Assembly: GCA_016292095.1 (NCBI GenBank)
Contig: JAEFAB010000064.1
Location: forward strand, 1 to 42,483
Length of the DNA: 42,483 nucleotides
Reading direction: 5' to 3'
Source: Eubacterium sp.
GTDB taxonomy: Bacteria > Bacillota > Clostridia > Lachnospirales > Lachnospiraceae
The notes beneath the pieces were generated by a model, which saw nothing but the letters and a program-made list of their open reading frames with translations, was not told the origin of the DNA and did not search any database. Made by a program: the position numbers and the translations under genes. This document shows, one piece after another, positions 34,023 through 42,483 of the stretch (positions are counted from its first letter, which is position 1; each line of letters begins with the position of its first letter).

Positions 34023-37000
34023 TTAAATCTTTGCCACATCTACCAATGTGAGATTTTCTTTTGCATCACTTTCCAAACTGGTCAGTAATGCTTCAACAGT
34101 ATCCAAACTTGTGAAGCAGTTTACACCGGTTTCAATAGAAACTCGACGAATTAAGAATCCGTCACGGTTTTTATCTCTACCCTGGGTTGGTGTATCTACA
34201 ACAATGTCAATCTTGTGTTCCAATAACAAGTCCATTACTGTAGGTGCTTCCTGATTGATTTTATTTACCTTGATTGCATCTACGCCATTTTCACGAAGCA
34301 CATCTGCCGTACTTCTTGTAGCATAAATTTCATAACCAAGTTTTTCAAATCTCTGTGCCAAAGGAATCATTTCCTGTTTATCGGAATCCTTAACAGAGAT
34401 AATCATCTTTTTGTGTTTTGGTAATACAACGCCGGAACCTAAGAAGGCCTTATAAAGCGCTTCATTAAATCCTTTGGCAATACCAAGACATTCACCGGTA
34501 GATTTCATTTCCGGTCCGAGGCTTGTTTCCGCACCACGAATCTTTTCGAATGAGAATACCGGCATCTTAATTGCATAGTAATCTGCATTTGGCTGTAAGC
34601 CCGGTGTATAACCCAGTTCCTTGATTGTCTTTCCGATAATACACTTTGTGGCAAGTTTTACAATCGGAATACCTGTTACCTTACTGATGTAAGGAACGGT
34701 ACGGGATGAACGAGGGTTTACTTCAATAACATAAACCTGTCCGTCACATACGATAAACTGGATATTAATCATACCCTTAACATGCAATGACATTGCAAGC
34801 TTTCTTGTATAATCTTCAATCATATCAATGATATTCTGAGGCAATGAGTATGATGGATATACGGAAATACTATCACCGGAATGAACACCGGCTCTTTCGA
34901 TATGTTCCATTACACCAGGAATCAAAATATCAGTACCGTCACAAATCGCATCAACTTCCACTTCTGTTCCCTGCAAATATTTATCTACAAGAATTGGGTG
35001 ATCCTGAGCAATTCGGTTGATGATTTCCATGAATTCTTCGATTTCTTCATCACAGGTAGCAATCTGCATTCCCTGTCCACCGAGAACGTAAGAAGGTCTT
35101 ACCAATACCGGATAACCTAATTCATTGGCAACTTTCTTTGCTTCTTCCGCTGTGAAGACTGTACCACCGGTAGGTCTTGGAATACCACACTGTTCCAGAA
35201 TTTCATCAAACAATTCTCTATCTTCTGCAGCATCAACGTCTTCTGCTTTTGTACCAAGAATCGGCACGCCCATCTTCATTAATGCTTCTGTTAACTTAAT
35301 CGCTGTCTGTCCACCAAACTGTACAACCGCACCGTCCGGTTTTTCAACGTTAACGATGTTTTCCACATCTTCCGGAGTCAATGGTTCAAAGTATAACTTA
35401 TCTGCAATATCAAAGTCCGTAGAAACAGTTTCCGGATTGTTGTTTACGATAATTGTTTCATATCCTTCTTCTTTAAATGCCCATGTACAATGAACAGAAC
35501 AGAAGTCAAATTCGATACCCTGACCGATTCTGATTGGGCCGGAACCAAGTACCAAAACTTTCTTTGGTGGATTTGTTTCTGTTGCTTCATTTTCTCCACC
35601 ATATACAGAATAGTAATATGGTGTTGCAGCTTCAAATTCCGCAGCACAGGTATCAACCATCTTATATGCGGCAACGATATTGTTATCGTAACGCATCTGC
35701 TTGATTTCAGCCTGTGGCATTCCGGTTAATCTTTCAATTACTGTATCCGGGAATTCAATTCTCTTCGCCTGCTTCAAAAGTTCCGGAGTTAACGGTCCTT
35801 TCTTTAAGGCTTCTTCCATTTCCACAATAATTGCAAGTTTATCAATGAACCACTTATCAATCATGGTAATTTCATGAATGTGGTCGTAGCTTACACCTCT
35901 ACGCAATGCTTCTGCGACAACCCAGATTCTACGGTCGTCTACTTTGTGAAGCATATCTTCTAATTCATCATCATCCAAGCCTGAGAAATCGTAATCCAAT
36001 AAGCATTCCACATGCTGTTCCAAAGAACGGATTGCTTTCATTAAAGCGCCTTCGAAGTTATTACAGATACTCATAACTTCACCGGTAGCCTTCATCTGAG
36101 TTGTCAGCTTTCTGCTGGCTGTAATGAATTTATCAAACGGTAATCTAGGAATCTTAACAACACAGTAGTCCAATGTCGGTTCAAAAGATGCATAGGTCTT
36201 CTGTGTGATAGCATTCTTGATTTCATCCAAAGTATAACCCAAAGCAATCTTTGCAGCTACTTTTGCGATTGGATAACCGGTAGCTTTGGAAGCCAATGCT
36301 GAAGAACGGCTAACACGAGGGTTTACTTCGATTACACAATATTCAAAACTTTCCGGATGGAGAGCGTACTGTACGTTACATCCACCGGTAATGTTTAATT
36401 CGTTAATAATATTTAACGCGGAAGTACGAAGCATCTGGTGCTCTTTATCTCCGATTGTCTGAGAAGGAGCAACTACGATACTGTCACCGGTATGGACACC
36501 AACAGGATCAAGGTTTTCCATATTACATACTGTAATACAGTTTCCGGCGCTATCACGCATTACTTCATATTCAATTTCTTTCCATCCCGCAATACAGCGT
36601 TCTACAAGAACCTGACCCACTCTGGAAAGTCTTAATCCGTTTTCAAGGATTTCAATTAATTCAACCTGGTTCTTTGCGATACCACCACCGCTACCACCAA
36701 GGGTATAAGCAGGACGTAAAACAACCGGATAACCGATTTTATTTGCAAAAGCCACACCATCTTCTACATTTTCAACAACCAATGACGGTGCACAAGGTTC
36801 ACCGATTTTTTCCATGGTTTCTTTAAATTCAAGACGATCTTCCGCTTTCTTAATTGTAGCTGATGTTGTTCCGATCAAACGGCAGTTGTGTTCTTCCAAA
36901 AATCCTGTTTCCGCAATTTCCATTGCCAGGTTCAAACCAGCCTGTCCACCAAGGGTTGGAAGAATACTGTCCGGTTTTTCTTTCTCAATAATCTTCTTTA

Positions 37001-37220
37001 ATACAGGAACAGTAAGAGGTTCGATGTAAACTTCATCTGCAATGTCCTTATCCGTCATAATTGTAGCCGGATTGGAATTTAAAAGAACTACTTCAATGCC
37101 TTCTTCTTTTAAAGAACGACAAGCCTGTGTTCCGGCGTAGTCAAACTCAGCGGCCTGACCGATTACGATTGGACCTGAACCAATTACCAATACTTTTTTA
37201 ATACTTAAATCTCTAGCCAT
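34023..37220 (-). CDS. carB: Carbamoyl-phosphate synthase large subunit
   Basis: Makes carbamoyl phosphate from bicarbonate, ammonia and two ATP for arginine and pyrimidine synthesis. The 1065 residues are standard. It contains two homologous ATP-grasp halves, starting with GSGPIVIGQAAEFDYAG (about 14-30) and GSGPIRIGQGIEFDFC (about 560-575), and a C-terminal MGS-like allosteric domain (about 930-1065). The start overlaps carA by eight bases, a typical coupling. The kinase gene follows after 35 bases. Confidence 0.98.
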   Translation of the reverse strand: MARDLSIKKVLVIGSGPIVIGQAAEFDYAGTQACRSLKEEGIEVVLLNSNPATIMTDKDIADEVYIEPLTVPVLKKIIEKEKPDSILPTLGGQAGLNLAMEIAETGFLEEHNCRLIGTTSATIKKAEDRLEFKETMEKIGEPCAPSLVVENVEDGVAFANKIGYPVVLRPAYTLGGSGGGIAKNQVELIEILENGLRLSRVGQVLVERCIAGWKEIEYEVMRDSAGNCITVCNMENLDPVGVHTGDSIVVAPSQTIGDKEHQMLRTSALNIINELNITGGCNVQYALHPESFEYCVIEVNPRVSRSSALASKATGYPIAKVAAKIALGYTLDEIKNAITQKTYASFEPTLDYCVVKIPRLPFDKFITASRKLTTQMKATGEVMSICNNFEGALMKAIRSLEQHVECLLDYDFSGLDDDELEDMLHKVDDRRIWVVAEALRRGVSYDHIHEITMIDKWFIDKLAIIVEMEEALKKGPLTPELLKQAKRIEFPDTVIERLTGMPQAEIKQMRYDNNIVAAYKMVDTCAAEFEAATPYYYSVYGGENEATETNPPKKVLVLGSGPIRIGQGIEFDFCSVHCTWAFKEEGYETIIVNNNPETVSTDFDIADKLYFEPLTPEDVENIVNVEKPDGAVVQFGGQTAIKLTEALMKMGVPILGTKAEDVDAAEDRELFDEILEQCGIPRPTGGTVFTAEEAKKVANELGYPVLVRPSYVLGGQGMQIATCDEEIEEFMEIINRIAQDHPILVDKYLQGTEVEVDAICDGTDILIPGVMEHIERAGVHSGDSISVYPSYSLPQNIIDMIEDYTRKLAMSLHVKGMINIQFIVCDGQVYVIEVNPRSSRTVPYISKVTGIPIVKLATKCIIGKTIKELGYTPGLQPNADYYAIKMPVFSFEKIRGAETSLGPEMKSTGECLGIAKGFNEALYKAFLGSGVVLPKHKKMIISVKDSDKQEMIPLAQRFEKLGYEIYATRSTADVLRENGVDAIKVNKINQEAPTVMDLLLEHKIDIVVDTPTQGRDKNRDGFLIRRVSIETGVNCFTSLDTVEALLTSLESDAKENLTLVDVAKI

Positions 37221-38292
37221 TCTTCTTCACCTCCATCATCTGCATGAATTCATCAAATAAAATGTCAGAATCCTGTGGACCCGGACAAGCTTCCGGATGG
37301 AACTGAACTGTGAATATGCTTTTTTCTTTATATCTCAAACCTTCAACGGTCTGATCATTAACATTTACAAACGCCACTTCAGCAATACTTGGATCAACGG
37401 TATCGCCATCTACCATGTACCCATGGTTCTGAGATGAAATATAAACGTGGCCACTCTTTAAATCCTTTACCGGATGGTTTCCACCACGATGTCCGTATTT
37501 CATTTTCTTTGTATCAGCTCCGGTAGCAAGTGCCATCAGCTGATGTCCTAAACAAATTGCAAAAATTGGGATTTCTGTATCGTACAATTTCTTAATCTGT
37601 TCAATCTGGTATGTACATTCCTTCGGATCACCAGGTCCGTTGGAAAGCATGATTCCGTCCGGATTTGATGCAATGATTTCTTCTGCCGGAGTATCACATG
37701 GATAAATTGTCACATCGCATCCTCTCTTATTTAAAGAGTCTCCAATGTTGTTCTTTGCTCCTACATCTAATAATGCAACTTTAAATCCGTCTCCCTTTAA
37801 CTGTTTCTTGGACTTGCAGGAAACTCTTTTAACAACACCCTGTACCTGATAGTTTTTGATTTTTTCAAGAACTTCAGTTAAATCATCATACTTGGTGGTT
37901 GTAATCATTCCATTCATAGTTCCCTTTTCACGAAGAATTTTTGTTAATGCTCTGGTATCAATTCCTGCGATACCCGGAATATCATATTCTTCCAAGAAAT
38001 TCTGAATGCTGTCATTGCTACGGAAGTTACTCGGCATACGACTCAATTCGTTGACAATGTATCCGTCCGGCCATGGTCTCAAAGATTCCATGTCTTCCTT
38101 ACAAATACCATAATTTCCAATCAAAGGATACGTCATACAAACTGCCTGTCCTGCATAGGATGGGTCAGTTAAAACTTCCAAGTATCCCCACATTGATGTG
38201 TTGAAAACTATTTCACTAATAATCTCTTTTGTTGATCCAATGGATGTACCTTCAAAAACGGTACCATCTTCTAAGATAAGAAATGCGTTCAT
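37213..38292 (-). CDS. carA: Carbamoyl-phosphate synthase small subunit
   Basis: Glutamine amidotransferase subunit that feeds ammonia to CarB. The 359 residues contain an N-terminal CPSase domain and a class I GATase with catalytic Cys in IFAICLGHQLMA and the His/Glu pair in QFHPEACPGP. The ATG at 38292 has AAAGGA upstream. It is first in carA-carB-kinase, read from the promoter at 38364-38392. No PyrR-binding loop is visible in the 65-base leader. Confidence 0.97.
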   Translation of the reverse strand: MNAFLILEDGTVFEGTSIGSTKEIISEIVFNTSMWGYLEVLTDPSYAGQAVCMTYPLIGNYGICKEDMESLRPWPDGYIVNELSRMPSNFRSNDSIQNFLEEYDIPGIAGIDTRALTKILREKGTMNGMITTTKYDDLTEVLEKIKNYQVQGVVKRVSCKSKKQLKGDGFKVALLDVGAKNNIGDSLNKRGCDVTIYPCDTPAEEIIASNPDGIMLSNGPGDPKECTYQIEQIKKLYDTEIPIFAICLGHQLMALATGADTKKMKYGHRGGNHPVKDLKSGHVYISSQNHGYMVDGDTVDPSIAEVAFVNVNDQTVEGLRYKEKSIFTVQFHPEACPGPQDSDILFDEFMQMMEVKKNG

Positions 38293-38363
38293 AAATGTGT
38301 TCCTTTCGTATTTAATTATTAAGAAATGAAGTTATTAAACTTACATTAGCCTAAACTTTCGGT

Positions 38364-38392
38364 ATTATACCAAAATTATTTTTTAAATTCAA
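38364..38392 (-). promoter_or_regulatory. Sigma-A promoter of carA-carB-kinase
   Basis: Minus-strand TTGAAT (38392-38387), 17 bases, TATAAT (38369-38364). Confidence 0.8.
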
Positions 38393-38470
38393 GTCGACAA
38401 AATAATATTTTTTATTTCATCTGCTTTTATTTTGAAGTATTTTAGTTAATAAAATAATCCCAATACGCAG

Positions 38471-38507
38471 AAAGAGGCCTTTTAGAACCATTCTAAAAAA
38501 CCTCTTT
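38471..38507 (-). terminator. Terminator of the large subtilisin gene
   Basis: AAAGAGG/CCTCTTT outer stem and TTTAGAA/TTCTAAA inner stem with a 3-base loop, 12 bases after the stop at 38519. The better T tract is on the plus strand, so minus-strand efficiency is uncertain. Confidence 0.7.
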
Positions 38508-38518
38508 GTTTTTATTTC

Positions 38519-41500
38519 CTATTTTATTTTGCCTCTAAATCCTGCTTTTTTCAACAACTTTTTGTAAGTCTTCCGTTTTTTCTTAGGAACTTTTACTTTC
38601 AATTTTTTGCTTGTTCCTTTAAACAGCTTCTTTCCAAAGCTTTTAATCTTCTTGGATTTAATCACAACTGTTTTTAACTTCTTACATTTCCTAAAGGCAC
38701 TCTTTCCGATTTTTTTGATATTTTTGGAAACAGTAACTTTCTTTAACTTTTTGCTTCCTGCAAAAGCTTTATCAGAAATCGAAGTCACCTTAAATACCAT
38801 ACCTGAAATTTTAATGCCGGAAGGTATTTTGGCTGATGTGCCCTTTTTCTTGTTATGGAAAGAAAGGACTGTCACTTCTTTCTTCTTTGCAGTGCACTTT
38901 GTAATTTTATAGATGAAGGCACCGGAATACTGAAGCATCCCCACATATGGTTTTGAGTAATCGTTGTAATCATCGTAATCGTCATCATAATCATCTCCAT
39001 AGTCGTCACCGCCGTCATCACCGTAATTGATTTCGTAATCAATATGCGTATTAATTGTCTGCCCCGGTTCCCGGCTGTTTACAGTGTAAGTGTACACGCC
39101 CTTTCCGTCCGCTTTAACAGCTTTCTTGTTTACTGAGAATCCTTTGACTTTTACAAATTCTTCCATGCCCTGCTGTGTTTTTACAGTAAGAACAATATTG
39201 TCTCCCGGAAGATGTCCACCGACACCTTCTACATAAACCATCGTGGTATCGCAATCATCCACTACCTGAATAGAGGCATCTTCAACCGGAATGGAATAAA
39301 CATCCCCTTCCGTCTCTCCGTAATATTCATAATACTCTTCTTCCGGATAATCATACAGTTCGTTGATATGAAGGCTCCAATCCTCATATTCTTCATCATC
39401 CGGTTCTTTATGGTAGCAATTTGCAGAAACAACATATAACCGGTCTTTCCATGTTGTTGCAATGCGAGCCTCACCTTTCATCTCCGTATTCCCAATTGAG
39501 AAATCGGAACGGGTGAACGCATCCTGATCCACAGAATATGTAAAGGTATCTCCAAGACCTTCCACATTCACATCAGTATAAATAATTCCACCCTTTACCA
39601 AGCCTGTCTGGGCAGTAAATATCGAGAATTCTTTTCTCTGATGATAATCAGTTTCCATCTCATAGATAAACGGATTTTTGATTGTTCCAATAGACGATGT
39701 TGAAACTTTCCATTCATCCTGATTCAGTATCATATTCTTTGGAGTGTACTGTGTTCCGTCTGTTCCCAAAGTTAAAACCAGTTCTTTCCCGGTCTGAATC
39801 GCTTTACCGTAAGCTCTTCCCTGAGGCATTGTGCCTGCTTCAACGAACGTTTTTTCCTTTTCATCATATTTAAATACACTCTTTGAAAGGGAACCACTTG
39901 ACAGATTGATTCCACCCATCAGATACAAAGTACTATTGTAAGAGCCAAGAATCATTCCCTCATAATCCAACAGGTTTTCAGGGAACTTACATTCAACCTT
40001 CCAACCATTTTCTTCTGTAAAGGACATTAAGAATGTTTCCTTGGAATAGCTTAAATCTAATGTCAGTACCTGATACAACGTTCTGTTTGCAACGGCAATA
40101 TAAGAATCCGGTTGTAATGAATACTCCGCAATATTCTTATATTCATCACCAAGCATCTCTAAAGAAATTCCTTGAGAATTACAGTCTTTGAATACCAGCT
40201 GACTGATTTTCTTTTTATCTTTATCGGCTGCATCTTCATATTGTGCTTTTTGAACAGTTCCCTGAGCATCTACATAATAAAGAACATCTCCATCTGAAAC
40301 CAATTCACCGCCATTCAATGAAAATCCAACGTAATTTTCTACCGAATCGAAAGATTTTCCCTTAGCAACATAAAAGTCGGTTTCGTAATTATATTCATCC
40401 TTTGATAACATCAAATTAATTGTTTTGTTTTCAAAAGCCGAACCATCTACCGATGCAATAGTACCTTCCTCATTCACCTGCGCATCATACATTAAATTGT
40501 TGATATACACTTCCGCTCCCCACAGGAAGTTTCCGTGAATTTCAATTTTCTTGGTTTCCTGATTATAACGAACCTTTCCGATTATCATATGCGGATTGTT
40601 GGCACGGGATAAATCCAATACACCTCCGGTAACAAGTTTATCTTCCAGTTCATCAACTTTTCTGGTAGATCCTAACAGTCTGGCTTTTCTGTCCAATACA
40701 CTTTCTTCCGGGAAAGAATCTGACAATGTTGCCACTGCCGCAGTCACATAAGGAGTTGCCATGGAAGTTCCGTTATAGAAATCATATTTTCCAAATTGAC
40801 TCTTTCTGACATTTGATGCACTGACACCGAAGTCATCGATATACATATTATAGTCGCCATCCGTTTCGACCATTAATGTCAATACCAAAGCACGCTGACC
40901 TTTTCGAAGAATTTTCGTTTCTACAGGTCCATAGGAACTGCACCAATAATTGCCGCTGTCAATATTGAACCCTGAGATGAAGTCCTGTTCTTCTTCATCA
41001 GCTTTCCCATTTTTGTACTCAGCATCTCCAATATACAGTGCAGATATTTCGCTTTCCTCTTCCTCTTCATCCCCAATAGCATAATAATCGCTTTCCGGTC
41101 CCTGTGCTTTAACATTTATTCCGGCCCAAATATCGGTAGCACTGGCTGGTACCGTATATGGAATATCCAAATAATAAACTTCTCCGGCTTCTGCATTTTC
41201 AACAGACCATTTTAATGATTTTCCACCGGCATTTCCAAAGTATTCCTTATCAGAAATTGAAAGTGAAACATTTCCTGCTTCGCCGCTTCCGCTAACTCCT
41301 TCCTGACGGGTTTTCGGTTCCAAATCGTATTCTCCGTCATCAAAAGATTCGTAAGAGGAAAGAATCTGGCTTTCTTCTCCATAAAGCGCCGGTTCAAAAT
41401 TATAGTAGGAAACAGTTGAAAGAATATCCGCTCCCGGAGCAGCAATATCAACTGTCTCTTTTCCGTAATTTGAAAAAGCTGCCAATTCGTCTTTTTCATT

Positions 41501-42483
41501 GCTTGCAGCAACAGAAACAACGTAGTCGCTGTCAAGATTAGCCGGGAAGCAGTCAATCATATCATTGTCTGCATATTCATTTCCAGCAGCACAAACAGTT
41601 AACGCACCTTTTTCACCTACCAGATCAGCCAATTCTCTCAATATTTCAGTGTCTTCGTCTTCCGGTCCGCCCCAGGAATTGTTTACGGCAACTACATTCG
41701 TTCCAAGCTGCTGTGCTTTGTAAATATAATTATAGGCACCTACAGCTTCCATTCCATAGCAGCCTCCATCTTCATCAAAGACTTTTAATGCCATAATCTT
41801 TACATTATTGTTGGTGTTTAAACCTTTAATTCCGATTCCGTTCTCTGCATTGGCACGAATAATACCGGAAACGTGGGTACCATGACCGTTATCATCCAAC
41901 GGATCATCATCCATATTGATAAAGTCATATCCATGTTTTCCGGCCAGTTTTCTCTGGCTGTACGGATTGTTCCATGCCACATTCTGTAAATCCTCATGAT
42001 TATAATCAATACCGGTATCTACCACAGCAATTACTTTTTCTTCAGTCGAAGTTCCGGTTAATGCATCCGGGTTCAAATCCAGCCCCTTCTTACCTGCATT
42101 TTGTCCGTTATTCTCTAACGCCCACTGATAGCCTGTATATGGGTCAACATCTAAAGTGTGAATACTGTAGTTTGGTTCTGCATATAGAACGTTTGGATTT
42201 TCAGATAATTTCTCTATCAGTTCTTCTGTAGAATATTTTTCTGATTTTACAAGAGATACTGCAAAAGAGGTTGTTGCAGCCTTTCTATTTCCTACTGATA
42301 ACACCGAGTTGCCTGACACAGTCACATCATCAAAGTTATAGGTATCATCAATCTTCATATCCCCTTCAAAAGTATTCTGAATATTTTTAATTCCTTTTAC
42401 ATCTGTCCGATACATAATTATTGCCTGGTTTTTTGCGTAATTATGATTTTCAGACTTCTGAACCGCCTTCTCCATTACGGCAA
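38519..42483 (-). CDS. Large secreted subtilisin with domain insertion, Kelch-like and BspA-like parts; N-terminus beyond window
   Basis: An S8 protease. The frame is open beyond the internal ATG at 42475 to the edge, and no signal peptide is seen, so the start is missing. Numbering from that ATG: propeptide to about 110; catalytic D153 (VVDTGID), H198 (HGTHVSG), oxyanion N299 (AAGNE) and S571 (NGTSMATP). An extra module of about 200 residues (356-560) is inserted between N299 and S571. Then come a beta-rich region (630-740), Kelch-like repeats (about 790-1000), a further beta domain (1060-1150), an Asp/Tyr tract (1151-1173) and a Lys-rich BspA-like repeat tail (1190-1318). It probably acts at the cell surface; the substrate is unknown. 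Confidence 0.9.
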   Translation of the reverse strand, partial: AVMEKAVQKSENHNYAKNQAIIMYRTDVKGIKNIQNTFEGDMKIDDTYNFDDVTVSGNSVLSVGNRKAATTSFAVSLVKSEKYSTEELIEKLSENPNVLYAEPNYSIHTLDVDPYTGYQWALENNGQNAGKKGLDLNPDALTGTSTEEKVIAVVDTGIDYNHEDLQNVAWNNPYSQRKLAGKHGYDFINMDDDPLDDNGHGTHVSGIIRANAENGIGIKGLNTNNNVKIMALKVFDEDGGCYGMEAVGAYNYIYKAQQLGTNVVAVNNSWGGPEDEDTEILRELADLVGEKGALTVCAAGNEYADNDMIDCFPANLDSDYVVSVAASNEKDELAAFSNYGKETVDIAAPGADILSTVSYYNFEPALYGEESQILSSYESFDDGEYDLEPKTRQEGVSGSGEAGNVSLSISDKEYFGNAGGKSLKWSVENAEAGEVYYLDIPYTVPASATDIWAGINVKAQGPESDYYAIGDEEEEESEISALYIGDAEYKNGKADEEEQDFISGFNIDSGNYWCSSYGPVETKILRKGQRALVLTLMVETDGDYNMYIDDFGVSASNVRKSQFGKYDFYNGTSMATPYVTAAVATLSDSFPEESVLDRKARLLGSTRKVDELEDKLVTGGVLDLSRANNPHMIIGKVRYNQETKKIEIHGNFLWGAEVYINNLMYDAQVNEEGTIASVDGSAFENKTINLMLSKDEYNYETDFYVAKGKSFDSVENYVGFSLNGGELVSDGDVLYYVDAQGTVQKAQYEDAADKDKKKISQLVFKDCNSQGISLEMLGDEYKNIAEYSLQPDSYIAVANRTLYQVLTLDLSYSKETFLMSFTEENGWKVECKFPENLLDYEGMILGSYNSTLYLMGGINLSSGSLSKSVFKYDEKEKTFVEAGTMPQGRAYGKAIQTGKELVLTLGTDGTQYTPKNMILNQDEWKVSTSSIGTIKNPFIYEMETDYHQRKEFSIFTAQTGLVKGGIIYTDVNVEGLGDTFTYSVDQDAFTRSDFSIGNTEMKGEARIATTWKDRLYVVSANCYHKEPDDEEYEDWSLHINELYDYPEEEYYEYYGETEGDVYSIPVEDASIQVVDDCDTTMVYVEGVGGHLPGDNIVLTVKTQQGMEEFVKVKGFSVNKKAVKADGKGVYTYTVNSREPGQTINTHIDYEINYGDDGGDDYGDDYDDDYDDYNDYSKPYVGMLQYSGAFIYKITKCTAKKKEVTVLSFHNKKKGTSAKIPSGIKISGMVFKVTSISDKAFAGSKKLKKVTVSKNIKKIGKSAFRKCKKLKTVVIKSKKIKSFGKKLFKGTSKKLKVKVPKKKRKTYKKLLKKAGFRGKIK
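38957..39025 (-). repeat. Asp/Tyr-rich low-complexity tract in the subtilisin gene
   Basis: An imperfect short-period GAT/TAC repeat encoding 23 residues that are nearly all Asp, Tyr and Gly (residues 1151-1173). It joins the last beta domain to the Lys-rich tail and may bind calcium or act as a spacer. The repeat is prone to length change. Confidence 0.7.

Noticed and set aside
38293..38363. PyrR-type attenuator before carA
   Set aside because: No PyrR binding loop or terminator/antiterminator pair is seen in the short leader.
38950..39030. Short tandem repeat considered as a CRISPR or VNTR element
   Set aside because: It is in frame and encodes an Asp/Tyr tract; there are no spacers and no cas genes.

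Overview
The window is a chromosomal segment from a low-GC Gram-positive bacterium. Features that fit Lachnospiraceae (class Clostridia) are the AT-rich codon use, strong GGAGG ribosome-binding sites, sigma-A type promoters with 17-bp spacers, U-tract terminators, secreted multidomain proteases with Thr/Glu-rich linkers, and a Lys-rich BspA-like repeat tail. The family assignment is an inference and the genus cannot be fixed from the sequence. Almost all genes lie on the minus strand. The exceptions are aroC, a coiled-coil protein gene at 9458, a LysR regulator at 24547 and a small membrane protein at 29572. No insertion sequence, phage, CRISPR array or integrase was seen.

Layout. 1-3.6 kb: leuB-ilvD-ilvB (ilvB runs off the left edge). 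3.7-5.2 kb: tgt-yajC. 5.3-6.4 kb: divergent aroC. 6.5-8.3 kb: glyA followed by a small membrane protein placed just after the glyA terminator. 8.4-10.2 kb: a divergent pair of unrecognised genes, one Cys-rich with a sporulation-like promoter. 10.2-11.9 kb: thiN-azlC-azlD. 11.9-12.1 kb: a dense run of palindromes ending in the ilvC terminator. 12.1-13.7 kb: ilvN-ilvC. 13.8-18.7 kb: a secreted subtilisin with discoidin modules and an L,D-transpeptidase with fibronectin repeats. 18.9 kb: tRNA-Thr. 19.0-24.1 kb: ispF-DUF2156-GNAT-cysS-mrnC-rlmB. 24.2-24.4 kb: tRNA-Val and tRNA-Met. 24.5-25.4 kb: LysR. 25.4-29.4 kb: CPBP protease-glycosyltransferase-tex. 29.6-30.0 kb: small membrane protein. 30.1-33.1 kb: UDP-sugar pyrophosphorylase-argS. 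33.2-38.3 kb: carA-carB-Ser/Thr kinase. 38.5-42.5 kb: a second large subtilisin, cut by the right edge.

How genes work together. Branched-chain amino acid synthesis is split into two transcription units: ilvN-ilvC and leuB-ilvD-ilvB. A likely branched-chain amino acid exporter (azlCD) lies between them, downstream of thiN, which makes the TPP cofactor needed by acetolactate synthase. The remaining housekeeping genes cover chorismate, one-carbon metabolism, queuosine tRNA, two aminoacyl-tRNA synthetases, rRNA maturation, isoprenoids and carbamoyl phosphate. Two secreted proteases and an L,D-transpeptidase represent the cell surface.

No clear new defence or mobile system was found. The best second-look items are the cysS leader (a Cys-containing six-codon ORF inside a hairpin, with cysS lacking its own ribosome-binding site), the palindrome cluster at 11931-12077, the roughly 200-residue domain inserted in the catalytic domain of the right-hand subtilisin, and the Cys-rich gene with a sigma-K-like promoter.
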